A DNA stretch of 64,000 nucleotides from Orenia metallireducens (GCF_001693735.1 NZ_LWDV01000007.1:147617-211616); one strand, 5' to 3'; shown: positions 53,593 to 63,657, counted from the stretch's first letter. The notes: generated from the letters alone by a model not told the origin. Made by a program: numbers and translations.

Positions 53593-54619
53593 CCTCAATC
53601 ACCTCCACTTTAACCTCTAGCTCTTTAACTAGATAATTAATCCCATCCTCAATTAACGCTGGATTCTCACAAGTTAATTCAATAATTAATGTTCCAAAGG
53701 GTGTTCCTTGAATCTTATCTATATTACCGTAAAGTATATTAGCATCAATTGCAAAATTATGCACCAGCTCTGAGATCATTGGCTTTCCTGCTGATTCACC
53801 GATAAAGGATACTTTGACCAATCTACCTTTATCTGGATTGACAACAGTTACCCTAGATAATAATTCCTCTGGGACATTGGCATTGATTACTCTCTCAATA
53901 AATTTCTTAGTAACCGCTGCCTGAGGATTGGTGAAGATATCGATCACATCACCATGCTCAGCAATAGTTCCTTTATCCAAGACTGCTACCTTGGTACATA
54001 TCTCTTTAATTACTTCCATCTCATGGGTTATGATTACAATAGTAATCCCCAACTTATCATTAATCTCTTTTAATAGCTCCAAAATAGAGTGGGTAGTCTC
54101 TGGGTCTAAGGCCGAAGTAGCCTCATCACAGAGCAATACCTTTGGGTTATTTGCCAAAGCTCTAGCAATCCCTACCCTCTGCTGTTGCCCTCCACTGAGC
54201 TGGCTAGGGTAGTTATTAGCTTTATCAGCAAGACCAACCAATTCTAATAGCTCTGCTACTTTAAGAGCAATCTCCTTTTTACTCCTACCTGCGATCTCTA
54301 GGGGAAAAGCTACATTATCAGCTACAGTCCTTGATTTAAGTAGATTAAACCTTTGAAAAATCATCCCCATCTCTTTTCTTGCTTCACGTAATTTATGGGT
54401 GCTTAATTTAGTAATGTCCTGACCATCTATAATTACCTCTCCTGATGTCGGCATCTCTAGTAGGTTAAGACAACGGATTAAAGTACTCTTGCCAGCACCA
54501 CTTGGTCCAATTACTCCAAAGATCTCTCCCTCATCTATCTCTAGATTAATATTATCAAAAGCCACTACTTGTTTATCCTTACTATGATAAACCTTTGTTA
54601 AATTATTAATCTTAATCAT
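53564..54619 (-). CDS. metN: MetN, methionine ABC transporter ATPase
   Basis: Cytoplasmic ATPase of the importer, 351 residues. Walker A GPSGAGKSTLIR near residue 37, Q-loop FQRFNLL, signature LSGGQQQR near 142, Walker B LLCDEATSALDPE near 162, and switch His in IITHEMEV. The C-terminal ACT-like NIL domain (about 265-345; VKVSFIGESAGKPMISEL) senses intracellular methionine and inhibits transport. It follows two SAM riboswitches. Confidence 0.96.
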   Translation of the reverse strand: MIKINNLTKVYHSKDKQVVAFDNINLEIDEGEIFGVIGPSGAGKSTLIRCLNLLEMPTSGEVIIDGQDITKLSTHKLREARKEMGMIFQRFNLLKSRTVADNVAFPLEIAGRSKKEIALKVAELLELVGLADKANNYPSQLSGGQQQRVGIARALANNPKVLLCDEATSALDPETTHSILELLKEINDKLGITIVIITHEMEVIKEICTKVAVLDKGTIAEHGDVIDIFTNPQAAVTKKFIERVINANVPEELLSRVTVVNPDKGRLVKVSFIGESAGKPMISELVHNFAIDANILYGNIDKIQGTPFGTLIIELTCENPALIEDGINYLVKELEVKVEVIEDERSVLSFN

Positions 54620-54642
54620 AATACTTCCTACTCTCCTTATTA

Positions 54643-54680
54643 AAAGAATTCCCCTCTTCTACCTAATAGAGAAGAGGGGA
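54643..54680 (-). terminator. Terminator of downstream SAM riboswitch
   Basis: Minus strand CCCCTCTTCT-CTATTAGGT-AGAAGAGGGG followed by AATTCTTTTAA; T-run imperfect. Confidence 0.75.
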
Positions 54681-54697
54681 TATAATTTTTTAGTCCC

Positions 54698-54791
54698 TTC
54701 TCTTATCTATCAGGAATTGGCACCTTTCCCCTTTTGCTGGGGTGGTTGCCGGGCTTCATCGGGCCAGTCCCTCCACCTCTCTTGATAAGAA
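54698..54791 (-). promoter_or_regulatory. SAM-I riboswitch, downstream copy
   Basis: Minus strand has the S-box pattern: TCTTATCAAGAGAGGTGGAG, GGACTGGCCCGATGAAGCCC, GGCAACC, GGTGCCAATTCC and TGATAGATAAGAGAAGG. It lies about 80 bases before metN and has its own terminator. Confidence 0.96.
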
Positions 54792-54800
54792 TTTATATGG

Positions 54801-54893
54801 TCATTAAACTTCTAGCTTAGAAGTTTAATGACAGTAACGAGTAACAAGTAATGACTGATAAGTAGCTATCAAAAACTTGTTACTTATACTTTT
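54801..54893. repeat. Palindrome and AGTAAC-type repeat between the SAM riboswitches
   Basis: Perfect inverted repeat gtcattaaacttct-agctt-agaagtttaatgac (54801-54833), not followed by a T-run, then an AGTAAC-type element (cagtaacgagtaacaagtaa ... AAAAACTTGTTACTTAT) related to 35258-35338. Confidence 0.55.
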
Positions 54894-54904
54894 TTAATTA
54901 AGTA

Positions 54905-54945
54905 TCTGCATTAAAAAACTTCTTCTCTTGCAAGAGAAGAAGTTT
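54905..54945 (-). terminator. Terminator of upstream SAM riboswitch
   Basis: Minus strand AAAACTTCTTCTCTTGC / GCAAGAGAAGAAGTTTTTT, 17-pair perfect hairpin with T-run. The aptamer's 3' end (AAGAGAAGAC) can compete for its left arm. Confidence 0.9.
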
Positions 54946-54949
54946 TACC

Positions 54950-55043
54950 GTCTTCTCTTATCTATCAGGAATTAGCACCTTTCCCCTTTCAGGGGGGTTG
55001 CTGGGTTTCATTGGGCCGGTCCCTCCACCTCTCTCGATAAGAG
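54950..55043 (-). promoter_or_regulatory. SAM-I riboswitch, upstream copy
   Basis: Second complete S-box aptamer: TCTTATCGAGAGAGGTGGAG, GGACCGGCCCAATGAAACCC, AGCAACC, GGTGCTAATTCC, TGATAGATAAGAGAAGAC. It is nearly identical to the copy 250 bases downstream and has its own terminator. Confidence 0.96.
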
Positions 55044-55111
55044 TTACTTATTTAAGTTATTAGTATCATATCAATTTATTCGTCATTTGTCAACAGATTT
55101 TTCAAAATTGC

Positions 55112-55354
55112 TTATACCAAATCTTTCAAAGCCTTACTTAGTTGGTCAGGACAAGAAGTTCCATTACGACATTCAATTCCTGCTAATTTATCAGCCACAT
55201 ACTCAACTGTTTGACCTTCTGCTAAAGCTGCAATAGCTGACTGGTTACCACTACACCCCCCAATAAATTCTACCTCTTCAATAATATTTTCATCATTAAT
55301 CTTAAATTTAATCTCTCTAGCACAGACTCCACTTGTTTTAAAGACTTGCATCAT
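55112..55354 (-). CDS. TSCPD-domain protein (TIGR03905 family)
   Basis: An 80-residue Cys-containing protein of the TSCPD family, related to a C-terminal domain of some ribonucleotide reductases. It reads VFKTSGVCAREIKFKI, VEFIGGCSGNQSAIAALAEG and the signature GTSCPDQLSKAL at residue 66, with four Cys in family positions. Two adjacent ATGs are possible; the second (MQVFKTS) has better spacing to GGAGG. It is upstream of the SAM riboswitches and probably a separate transcript. Function is unknown. Confidence 0.88.
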   Translation of the reverse strand: MMQVFKTSGVCAREIKFKINDENIIEEVEFIGGCSGNQSAIAALAEGQTVEYVADKLAGIECRNGTSCPDQLSKALKDLV

Positions 55355-55438
55355 AACGACCTCCTAAATTATTAACTTATTAAATTATACCAGAGAGTTA
55401 AATTATAAATCAACTACTATTGGATTTATTATAAATTA

Positions 55439-56582
55439 TTAAGCTAATGGATGCTCATCAAACAATAATATTCCAATCTTATTTCGACGGCATATTTCAA
55501 TAATCTTTCATATCCTCTTCATGCTTTGGATCTTCTGGCATCTGTAGTAAGATAATATTTGGTTTAAAGAAGGTACTTCCAAAGGTCTGGATACTAGCTT
55601 TTAAGTTCTCACTAAACTCTGCTACTGTAATAACTGTCCAAGAAGCAAATATCCCTTTATTTCTAATCTCTTCAGTAAAGATGAAAGGTTGCTCCTAAGA
55701 TCCCTATTAATACTGCTGGTCCCCAAGCAGATTTATCAATCATTACTGTATAGTTCTTAGTAAGTTCTGAAACCGATGCCGAATGGGCTAACCAATAAGC
55801 TAAAGCAAGATAGATTGCTACACTGACACTGATAGCACTCATTATACCTAAAGGAATATTCTTACGAGGGTTCTTAAGCTCTCCTGACATATTAGCTCCT
55901 GCCATAATCCCTGTTGAGGCAGGAAAGAAGACTACAAATACTGTCCACAATCCTATTCCTGAAAAATCATTCTCTGGTGAACCTGGAAATTTACCCATCC
56001 ATTGAATATCAAATTCCATAGAACCAGTAACTGCTGCTATACCTACACTTAGTAATGAAATTCCTATAATTACTAAAATCAAATGCTGTATCTTAAAAGC
56101 AAAGTTAGCATTGATAAAAGCAATAGTATATAGGACAAAAAATGTAATCAAGTCTATAAATATAGCTGGATGATTGGGAAATAACCATTGCCATCCACTA
56201 CGAAAACCAAAGATATACATTGCTACAGCCAAGGTCTATAAGTATAAAGGTACTCTTATACTTCCACCAACCTCAAGTCTTAAAGACTGTGAGATAACAA
56301 AAAAGGCACCTCCAGCACCAATTCTAATATTAGTAGTTATTGAACAAAAAGATAAAGCAGTACAGGTAGTAATTCCAAAGGATAAAAGAATAATCCCCCA
56401 AGAACCTAGTAGCCCTACATTACCTACCACCCAACCTAATCTTAAGAACATTATTACCCCTAAAATAGTAAGTAGAATTGGTGTAAACACACCAAAGAAG
56501 GTGCCAAATAGCTGAGATTCATCCTTCTTCTTTCCCTTAGCTTGTTCTCATTACTTTCTACATTAACTTTAGGATTAGCCAT
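55439..56582 (-). pseudogene. Decayed SLC12-like amino acid/cation-chloride permease
   Basis: Reading the minus strand gives an APC-superfamily protein in pieces. Start (MANPKVNVESNEN) at 56582, a frameshift near 56540, then FGTFFGVFTPILLTILG, helices up to GGSIRVPLYL followed by an in-frame stop (56233-56235), then LAVAMYIFGFRSGWQWL through VLIGILGATF, where the middle helices are missing and the frame jumps to a cytoplasmic-domain piece (FTEEIRNKGIFASWTVITVAEF; FKPNIILLQMPEDPKHEED), another frameshift near 55515, and IEICRRNKIGILLFDEHPLA. At least two frameshifts, one stop and a large internal deletion. Clearly non-functional as one protein. Confidence 0.88.
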
Positions 56583-56794
56583 TACAATCCTCTTTTATCC
56601 TAATTTAATATACTCATGTAAGTTAGATTAACAAAAGAATAAAGCTAGCTATTTAAGAATAGTTAGCTTTTTAAGAATGATTTATTAATATCAGTAATTA
56701 TTACTACTATATTTATATGGTATATTATTCTAAATTTTATGTCAAATTGTAGGAGAATTCATAATATCTTTAAGATAAAAACCCCTTAGGTTTA

Positions 56795-57979
56795 CTATTT
56801 CTTTAGATATTCCATAGCAGACTCAGCTAAGATAGCCATTCCAATAGGTAATGCCTCTTCATCTAGGTTGAACTTAGGATGATGCCAGGGATAAACCTTT
56901 CTATCAGGATTACTGACTCCTAGATGTAAGAAGAAACCTGGTATCTCTTTGGCATAACTAGCAAAATCCTCCCCTGCCATCAGTGGATTCTTTAAGATAA
57001 CTGTATTATCTTCACCAATTATCTCTTTACTCACTTGAGTGATTAAAGCAGTTAACTTCTTATCATTCTCTAAGACCGAATGGCCAAATTGATAATCAAA
57101 GGTATAGTCACCACCAAAGATATCAGTAACTCCATCGATAGTCTGCTCCATTAGTAAAGGGACTTTATCTCTAACCTCTGGATTTACAGTCCTAACTGTC
57201 CCCTCAATCTCAACTTCATCAGCAATAACATTATAGCTCTCACCACCACATAATTTACCAATTGTCAAGACAGTTGGTTCTACTGGGCTGATTCTTCTAC
57301 TGACTATCGATTGTAGATTCTGGACTATATCAGCAGCGATAATAATTGCATCTATAGTCTCATGGGGAGCTGCACCATGACCACCTTCACCTTTGATGGT
57401 TATCTTGAACTTATCAGTAGCAGCCATAATCGGACCTTCTTTGATTCCAACTGTCCCTACCTCTAGCTGTGGATTGACATGGATTCCAAGGATAGCTTCT
57501 ACCTTTGGGTCTTCTAATACCCCTTCTTCAATCATAGTATCTGCACCGCCAGGCATTTCAGTCTGCTCCTCATTTGGTTGGAAGATAAATTTCACACTAC
57601 CCTCTAACTGGTCTTTGAATTTAGTCAGTAACTTGGCCACACCTAAGACCATAGCAGTATGGGAGTCATGTCCACAGGCATGCATCTTACCTTCAGTCTG
57701 AGATTTATATTCACACTCATTCTGCTCCTTGATCGGTAAGGCATCCATATCTGCTCTAATAGCAATTACTTTGTCCCTATTCTTTCCTTCTAAAAAGCCC
57801 ACAACTCCAGTCTTGGCTATCCCTTCTTCTACTTCTAATCCTAAAGATCTTAAGTAGTCAGCTACTAGCCTTGCAGTCTCCCACTCTTCAAAGCCTAATT
57901 CAGGGTTGGCATGAATCTCTCGCCTAACCTTAATAATATCCTCCTTTATCTTAAAAGATTCTTCTTTTATATTTAACAT
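56795..57979 (-). CDS. M20-family amidohydrolase/peptidase
   Basis: A 394-residue zinc-dependent hydrolase of the IAA-amino-acid-hydrolase/N-acyl-amino-acid group. Motifs: REIHANPELGFEE near the start, IRADMDALPI, MHACGHDSHTAMVLG near 98-110, the EEGV metal region, and LMAGEDFASYAKEIPGFFLHLG near 345. I start at the ATG at 57979, 6 bases after AGAGGTGA; an upstream start would add 14 poorly conserved residues. Substrate cannot be told; neighbours give no hint. Confidence 0.92.
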   Translation of the reverse strand: MLNIKEESFKIKEDIIKVRREIHANPELGFEEWETARLVADYLRSLGLEVEEGIAKTGVVGFLEGKNRDKVIAIRADMDALPIKEQNECEYKSQTEGKMHACGHDSHTAMVLGVAKLLTKFKDQLEGSVKFIFQPNEEQTEMPGGADTMIEEGVLEDPKVEAILGIHVNPQLEVGTVGIKEGPIMAATDKFKITIKGEGGHGAAPHETIDAIIIAADIVQNLQSIVSRRISPVEPTVLTIGKLCGGESYNVIADEVEIEGTVRTVNPEVRDKVPLLMEQTIDGVTDIFGGDYTFDYQFGHSVLENDKKLTALITQVSKEIIGEDNTVILKNPLMAGEDFASYAKEIPGFFLHLGVSNPDRKVYPWHHPKFNLDEEALPIGMAILAESAMEYLKK

Positions 57980-58076
57980 AGATTCATCACCTCTTTTTTT
58001 CATTATATTTACCAAAGTCAAAATTGTGTTTCTAAGTATTTAGTCTAAATTAAAATAGATTATTTATGCTAAAAGA

Positions 58077-58120
58077 TAAGAAAAGCTATTTGAAGAGTTC
58101 TCCAAATAGCTTTTCTTATC
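58077..58120 (-). terminator. Terminator of the large secreted protein gene
   Basis: Hairpin gaaaagctatttgga-gaactc-ttcaaatagcttttc flanked by ataag/cttat; T-run modest. Confidence 0.8.
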
Positions 58121-58151
58121 AATAGAATTATTAAACTTTAATCTCATAAAC

Positions 58152-60722
58152 CTAAAGCTCAATCTTAAATCCTAAGTAACCTTTAACCTCTTTTCCATCA
58201 GTTGTAATTCCTAACCTAGGTATTAAAGAAAGGTAATTAAAGGTACCCATCTCAACTAAAAATTCATATCCTCCAGAAAGATCATAATTATCACCTTCTA
58301 ATTCATGAGTATAATCTATAAAAACACTCCCATAGATGTCTCCAAAAAAGATATTAGGGCTCCATAAACCATTTCTAACCTCTATTAACTTATGGATATA
58401 ATCTCCACTGAGCTGATAGCTATTATCAGCTTCTGCCATATCAAAGGAACGAATACTCTCTTTACCATCAAAATTATCATACCTCTTAGCCTTAAAGGCT
58501 AAACTACTATTATTAAAAATATAGCGGTAATCAAACCTTGTATTAGTACTACCATCAACTTTTAGATTGACCTCTGAAGATAATGAGATATCCTGTCTAG
58601 GATAAGAGAAAGAGACAGCTAATTTTGGAATTGAATCTTCATTAAAGTCTGTACTATAGCCTAAATTAATTGATGATAAGCCACTTAACTTAGATGAATA
58701 AAGGGGATAATCTAAAGATAACTCCGTACTTCTTTTATTCTCATCTTCATCATCTTCGAAGTTACTTACTGTTAGGTTCAAAGAATTGAACAACTTGGTT
58801 CCATAGGTAAAGGAAAAGTTATCGAAATAATTAATCCAATAATAATTTTTACCCAAAGCATCCTCACCCATCAAAAATGGAAATCTGATATATGGCTTAA
58901 ATAAGTAGCTTAAGTTCTTAAATATAGCACTACCTTCTTTAACTTTCCTATCAAATTCTATATTTAAAGTTCTTAATTCTTCTACTGCTGGTATAGTCAC
59001 AGATTTAAACTCTAAATCCTTTCTAAAAATACCTTCTCCATCTGCTGTCAAACTGACAAAATAGTAATTATCTTGATAAGGTATTCCATCAACACTATAA
59101 GCACCTGTAGTTATTTGAGCTAACTCTTTAGATAATAAATCATAACTGTAGACTGAATGATGACCATCATAATTGGCTGTAAAATAAACCTTATCATCTA
59201 CCACCTTGATAAACTCTTCTGTATAAGGTGTATTGATAATTGGGTCTAAAGAGACTTTATCTTTCTCTAGCTCTAAATAACTGATATTCCAAGAACCTAC
59301 CCTATTTTTAGCAACTACTATAAACTTATCTTGATAATGTGTAATTTCACTGATAAGCTCCTCTGTTATAGCTAATTTCTCTTTACCTGTAGAGCTATAT
59401 CTCCAAAGTTCTGATCCAAATTCTTCCTTATTATCCTTACTATAAATAATCTCTCCTGTATCTAAAACCACAAAGTCTTTAAAATCATCTCTAAAAATTT
59501 CATTACTCTTAGTTGTAGCTAAATCATAACTATATAAGACCCCTAAAGTACCTCTACCAGATTGCTTAACATTTGCAAATCCTCTATCAAGGTCAAGTAA
59601 AGAGTAATATATTTTATCCCCAACTATTTGTATAGAAGTAGCACTGGAGGATTTCATTACTTGAAGAGGCTTCTCCTTATTACTATTAGGATCATATTCT
59701 GTCAAAACTAAATTAAGCTTTGAATTAAACGGAGCTGGAGTAGAACGTAGCTCTTTCAAATAATATATCTTATTATATGCAGCAACTAAATTATAGATTC
59801 TTCCACTTTTATTCTCCAAAACTTGTTGACCATCTACCTGCCAACTCTGATAATCTTGCTTTGCTTCTTCCTTCCAGTCTTCAAACAACTGAGGAAAGTT
59901 CTTACCATAGACTACTCTAGCAGACTTATCTAACGTTAAACTAGGAAAGAAGATACCATAAGGAGCTGAAGTATCAGAACCATTTAATTTGAAAAATTGG
60001 GCTATTTTGTCTTCACCATACTCTTTGGCTAGATATTCAAAAAACTCCCCACCATAAAGATACCACTGCCCCCTTGGATAATGGCTATGAGGATAAGTAG
60101 CCTCCGAAATAGATGGTAGTTTATCCTCCTTAGCCTTAGTAGCTATTAATGCATCATAGTATCCTGTATTCAACCTCCCTTCATAGGGAGTAATCTGGGA
60201 TTCCTGATAGACAGTTATCCCCTCAACCATCCATAAAGGAATATAAGGAATTAAATTAGGGGAATAAATATTACCAAAAAGATAACTTAATTTTCCTGCT
60301 AATCCAGAGGAATTTGTTAACTGGGCTATATGTGTAAACTCATGAACACTAACACTTCTTAGCCAGCTTTGATTGTTCTCAATACCGCTCATTGCTGAAT
60401 AAGTAGATGGATTATTGGTATAAATATCTACTTTGACTGCAATAGGGTCAGCCATTCCATTACTCTCATTTCCCATATCCTGAACTATCACAGTGGTCTT
60501 CAATTGCCCAGCATTACCTGTAACCTCCCTCACTTCTGATTGATATTCTTCTAAATAATAAAGTACTTCTTCTGCTTGCCATTCATAACCTTGAGGATAG
60601 AATATAACAAAACTATCTGTCTCATAATACTTCCAATCAGTATCAGACGCTAATGCATTTGTTGTAAACACTAGAATAATAGTACAGATTAAGATAAATA
60701 ATAGCTTGTCTTTATTCTTCAT
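58152..60722 (-). CDS. Secreted HEFTH metalloprotease, beta-propeller and outer-membrane barrel fusion
   Basis: An 856-residue exported protein. Signal peptide: MKNKDKLLFILICTIILVFT...NALAS, cut near residue 25. Domain 1 (about 30-290) is a peptidase MA-like gluzincin: VSVHEFTHIAQL gives HExxH near residue 127, and PLWMVEGITVYQES supplies the downstream Glu near 167. Domain 2 (about 300-570) is repeated strand blocks like a WD40/TolB propeller (KIYYSLLDLD, VYFTANYDGHHSVYSYDL). Domain 3 (about 590-856) alternates strands (STELSLDYPLYSSKL, SINLGYSTDF) as in a barrel. Not followed by other genes in an operon. This fits a diderm: a protease displayed or anchored at the outer membrane. Domain boundaries are estimates. 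Confidence 0.75.
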   Translation of the reverse strand: MKNKDKLLFILICTIILVFTTNALASDTDWKYYETDSFVIFYPQGYEWQAEEVLYYLEEYQSEVREVTGNAGQLKTTVIVQDMGNESNGMADPIAVKVDIYTNNPSTYSAMSGIENNQSWLRSVSVHEFTHIAQLTNSSGLAGKLSYLFGNIYSPNLIPYIPLWMVEGITVYQESQITPYEGRLNTGYYDALIATKAKEDKLPSISEATYPHSHYPRGQWYLYGGEFFEYLAKEYGEDKIAQFFKLNGSDTSAPYGIFFPSLTLDKSARVVYGKNFPQLFEDWKEEAKQDYQSWQVDGQQVLENKSGRIYNLVAAYNKIYYLKELRSTPAPFNSKLNLVLTEYDPNSNKEKPLQVMKSSSATSIQIVGDKIYYSLLDLDRGFANVKQSGRGTLGVLYSYDLATTKSNEIFRDDFKDFVVLDTGEIIYSKDNKEEFGSELWRYSSTGKEKLAITEELISEITHYQDKFIVVAKNRVGSWNISYLELEKDKVSLDPIINTPYTEEFIKVVDDKVYFTANYDGHHSVYSYDLLSKELAQITTGAYSVDGIPYQDNYYFVSLTADGEGIFRKDLEFKSVTIPAVEELRTLNIEFDRKVKEGSAIFKNLSYLFKPYIRFPFLMGEDALGKNYYWINYFDNFSFTYGTKLFNSLNLTVSNFEDDEDENKRSTELSLDYPLYSSKLSGLSSINLGYSTDFNEDSIPKLAVSFSYPRQDISLSSEVNLKVDGSTNTRFDYRYIFNNSSLAFKAKRYDNFDGKESIRSFDMAEADNSYQLSGDYIHKLIEVRNGLWSPNIFFGDIYGSVFIDYTHELEGDNYDLSGGYEFLVEMGTFNYLSLIPRLGITTDGKEVKGYLGFKIEL

Positions 60723-60958
60723 TTTATCCCCTCTTCTGTTAATTTATTATCTACATCAATTCTTGATAGGTGATAAATTTCCTTTTAAAAAATAAAAATC
60801 AAATCACTAATGCATTATACTAGTTAAATTTTAATATAAAAAGTGTCGCAATATCTCTCTATCACATCAGTTCTTTTACTACTAACCAAAGTTTTTAAAT
60901 AATATAGAATTAGTACTATTAAATCAAACTAAATAGGCTTATTTCATATATTAAATAA

Positions 60959-60985
60959 CAAAAAGAGGCATTACTGCCCCTTAAT
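60959..60985 (-). terminator. Terminator of P-II gene
   Basis: Minus strand AGGGGCA-GTAA-TGCCTCTTTTTGTT, about 75 bases after the stop codon. The rest of the 60723-61056 gap shows no gene. Confidence 0.7.
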
Positions 60986-61056
60986 TTTAATCCTCTATTA
61001 TAATCTTCTATGAAGATTTTATTTTTCTATACGTCACAGGTAAAAAATCCTAAAAT

Positions 61057-61500
<444 letters not shown>

Positions 61501-61514
61501 TTATGTAAAAATAC

Positions 61515-61543
61515 TTGACATCAATTGTGAGGTTGTTTATAAT
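61515..61543 (+). promoter_or_regulatory. Promoter of ammonium transporter gene
   Basis: Full consensus: TTGACA, 17 bases, TATAAT. Start of transcription about 35 bases before the ATG. No sigma-54 promoter (GG-N10-GC) was evident. Confidence 0.88.
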
Positions 61544-61583
61544 TGTTTATAGTTAAAATAAAATACATAAAGGGGTAATCAAA

Positions 61584-62840
61584 ATGACTTTAAATAATTT
61601 AATCCAAAGTAGTAATGTCTTATTTTTATTGTTAGGAGCAATAATGATTTTTGCAATGCACGCTGGATTTGCTTTTTTAGAAGTAGGCTCTGTTAGAAGA
61701 AAGAATCAGATAAATGCTTTAGTAAAAATATTAACCGATTGGGCAGTTTCAACTGTCGTGTATTTTTTAATCGGTTTTCCAATCTCTTATGGCATCAGCT
61801 TTATTAAACCTGCTAACCAATTAATGGCTACTGATATGGGCTTTAGTTTAGTAAGATTCTTCTTTTTATTAACTTTTGCAGCTTGTATTCCTGCTATTAT
61901 CTCAGGAGGAATTGCTGAAAGAGCAAAGTTCTGGCCTCAAGTGATTGCAGGAGCTATCTTTGCTGGAGTACTATATCCTTTCTTTGAATCATTGATCTGG
62001 GGTCAAAACTCTGCAGTATTTCAAAGTTTTATCAAGTCTATTGGTGGGGCTGAATTTAGCGATTATGCTGGATCTGTCGTTGTCCATTCCTTTGGAGGAT
62101 GGCTTGCGTTACCAGCAATCTTAATTTTAGGAGCAAGAAAAGGGAGATATAGCAAAACAGAAAGCCATCCTATTCCAATCAGTAATGTACCTTTCTTAGC
62201 TCTAGGAAGCTGGATCTTAGCTGTTGGTTGGTTTGGATTTAATGTAATGAGTGCGCAAAATTTAGGTGACATCTCAGGCTTAGTAGCAATCAACTCTCTA
62301 TTTGCTATGGTTGGCGGGATAATAGTAGCTTTGATAATCTCCAAAAATGATCCTGTATTTATCCATAATGGTGCTTTAGCTGGCTTAGTTGCTGTCTGTG
62401 CGGGTTCTAACTTATATCATCCATTGGCTGCTTTTATTGTTGGAGGTATCGCCTCAATCATCTTCGTTAAAGGGTTTACTATAGAGACAGAAGTATTTAA
62501 GGTAGACGATGTTTTAGGTGTCTTTGTATTACATGGTTTAGTAGGAAGCTGGGGTGGAATTGCTTCTGGTATCTTCACTCATAAGATCTTTGGAGGTATG
62601 GGAGGCTTAAGCTTTATCTCTCAATTATTAGGAACTGTCTCAGCAATAGTTGTAGCTTTAGCAGGAGGATTTTTAGTTTACTTTCTTATCGACAAGACTA
62701 TCGGCTTTAGAATGTCTGCCTCTGAAGAAGAACTAGGCTCAGATTTATCAACTCATTCTTTAGAAGCTTACCCTGAAGAGAGCTTAGGAGTAGTAAATTC
62801 ATTAGATAGTTATAAAGAAAATAGTTTGAATGTAGTTTAA
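61584..62840 (+). CDS. amtB: Ammonium transporter (Amt family)
   Basis: A 418-residue membrane channel with about 11 hydrophobic helices. Recognisable parts: MHAGFAFLEVGSVRRKNQINALVK near residue 25, GGIAERAKFWPQ, DYAGSVVVHSFGGWLALPAILILGARKGR near 153, and VFVLHGLVGSWGGIASGIF near 315. Both pore His are present but in variant contexts (VVHSFGGW rather than VVHINA), as in a divergent Amt subgroup. The tail (after about 385) is acidic and Ser-rich. Divergently paired with P-II. Confidence 0.93.
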   Translation: MTLNNLIQSSNVLFLLLGAIMIFAMHAGFAFLEVGSVRRKNQINALVKILTDWAVSTVVYFLIGFPISYGISFIKPANQLMATDMGFSLVRFFFLLTFAACIPAIISGGIAERAKFWPQVIAGAIFAGVLYPFFESLIWGQNSAVFQSFIKSIGGAEFSDYAGSVVVHSFGGWLALPAILILGARKGRYSKTESHPIPISNVPFLALGSWILAVGWFGFNVMSAQNLGDISGLVAINSLFAMVGGIIVALIISKNDPVFIHNGALAGLVAVCAGSNLYHPLAAFIVGGIASIIFVKGFTIETEVFKVDDVLGVFVLHGLVGSWGGIASGIFTHKIFGGMGGLSFISQLLGTVSAIVVALAGGFLVYFLIDKTIGFRMSASEEELGSDLSTHSLEAYPEESLGVVNSLDSYKENSLNVV

Positions 62841-62866
62841 TAGATTAATTTATAAGAAAAGATAAC

Positions 62867-62924
62867 CAAAGTCGTCCTTTTCTGATATCGAAATGCTTAG
62901 ATAATTCAGAAGGGACGACTTTAC
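62867..62924 (+). terminator. Terminator of amtB
   Basis: Long hairpin: aaagtcgtccttttctga / tcagaagggacgacttt around a 20-base loop. It is followed by actataaat, so the T-run is weak. Confidence 0.7.
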
Positions 62925-62958
62925 TATAAATATAATTAATCATATGGAGGAGAATATA

Positions 62959-63657
62959 ATGATCAAAATAATCCTATCCGATAATCGCTATACAGTTAAA
63001 CGCGATTGGATTGAATGTAAGTTGAGCTTTTCCTTTCAAGAAGATAAGGACACTAACCAAGGCTTTGGTGTATTAAAAGCCTTTAATGATGACATTATTA
63101 AAGCAGGTGAAGGGTTTAATATGCACCCTCACAGTAATATGGAGATTGTTAGCTATGTAATTAAAGGAAAGTTAGGACATAAAGATAGCCTTGGAAATGT
63201 TGGATTGATAGATGCTGGTGGAGTACAGAGAATAACAGCTGGTAGTGGTGTTGAACACCTAGAGCATAATTACTCTGAAGATGAAGAGGTTCACTTCCTT
63301 CAACTTTGGTTTGAATCTAAAGACCAAGATATAAAGCCTAGTCGGGAGGAAAAAAACTTTAGTAAAAAGGAGCAATTAAATAAGCTACTTCCTATCGTCT
63401 CAGGCCATAATTTAGAAGGGGCTTTAAACATAAATCAAGATGTCGATATCTATCTGGCTACCTTAGAAACTAATAGAGAGCTATCATATACATTAAAAGA
63501 TAACCGTAAATTATATTTGTTTATTATTAAAGGCTCTTTAGCTTTAAATAGTGACTATCACTTAACAGAAGGCGATTCTGCCCAAATAGAAGATATTTCT
63601 CAAATAATATTAACTACAGAGGATAGAGCAGAAATTATCTTAATAGATTTAATTTAA
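62959..63657 (+). CDS. Pirin-family protein
   Basis: A 232-residue double-cupin protein; some pirins are quercetin 2,3-dioxygenases, others are regulators. The first cupin holds the metal ligands: FNMHPHSNMEIVSYVIKG near residues 55-68 and GSGVEHLEHN near 100, with His-x-His and a later Glu/His. The second half (about 140-232) is the degenerate cupin. I start at the ATG at 62959 because GGAGGAG lies 8 bases before it. Monocistronic, ending in a terminator at 63670-63704. Confidence 0.92.
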   Translation: MIKIILSDNRYTVKRDWIECKLSFSFQEDKDTNQGFGVLKAFNDDIIKAGEGFNMHPHSNMEIVSYVIKGKLGHKDSLGNVGLIDAGGVQRITAGSGVEHLEHNYSEDEEVHFLQLWFESKDQDIKPSREEKNFSKKEQLNKLLPIVSGHNLEGALNINQDVDIYLATLETNRELSYTLKDNRKLYLFIIKGSLALNSDYHLTEGDSAQIEDISQIILTTEDRAEIILIDLI

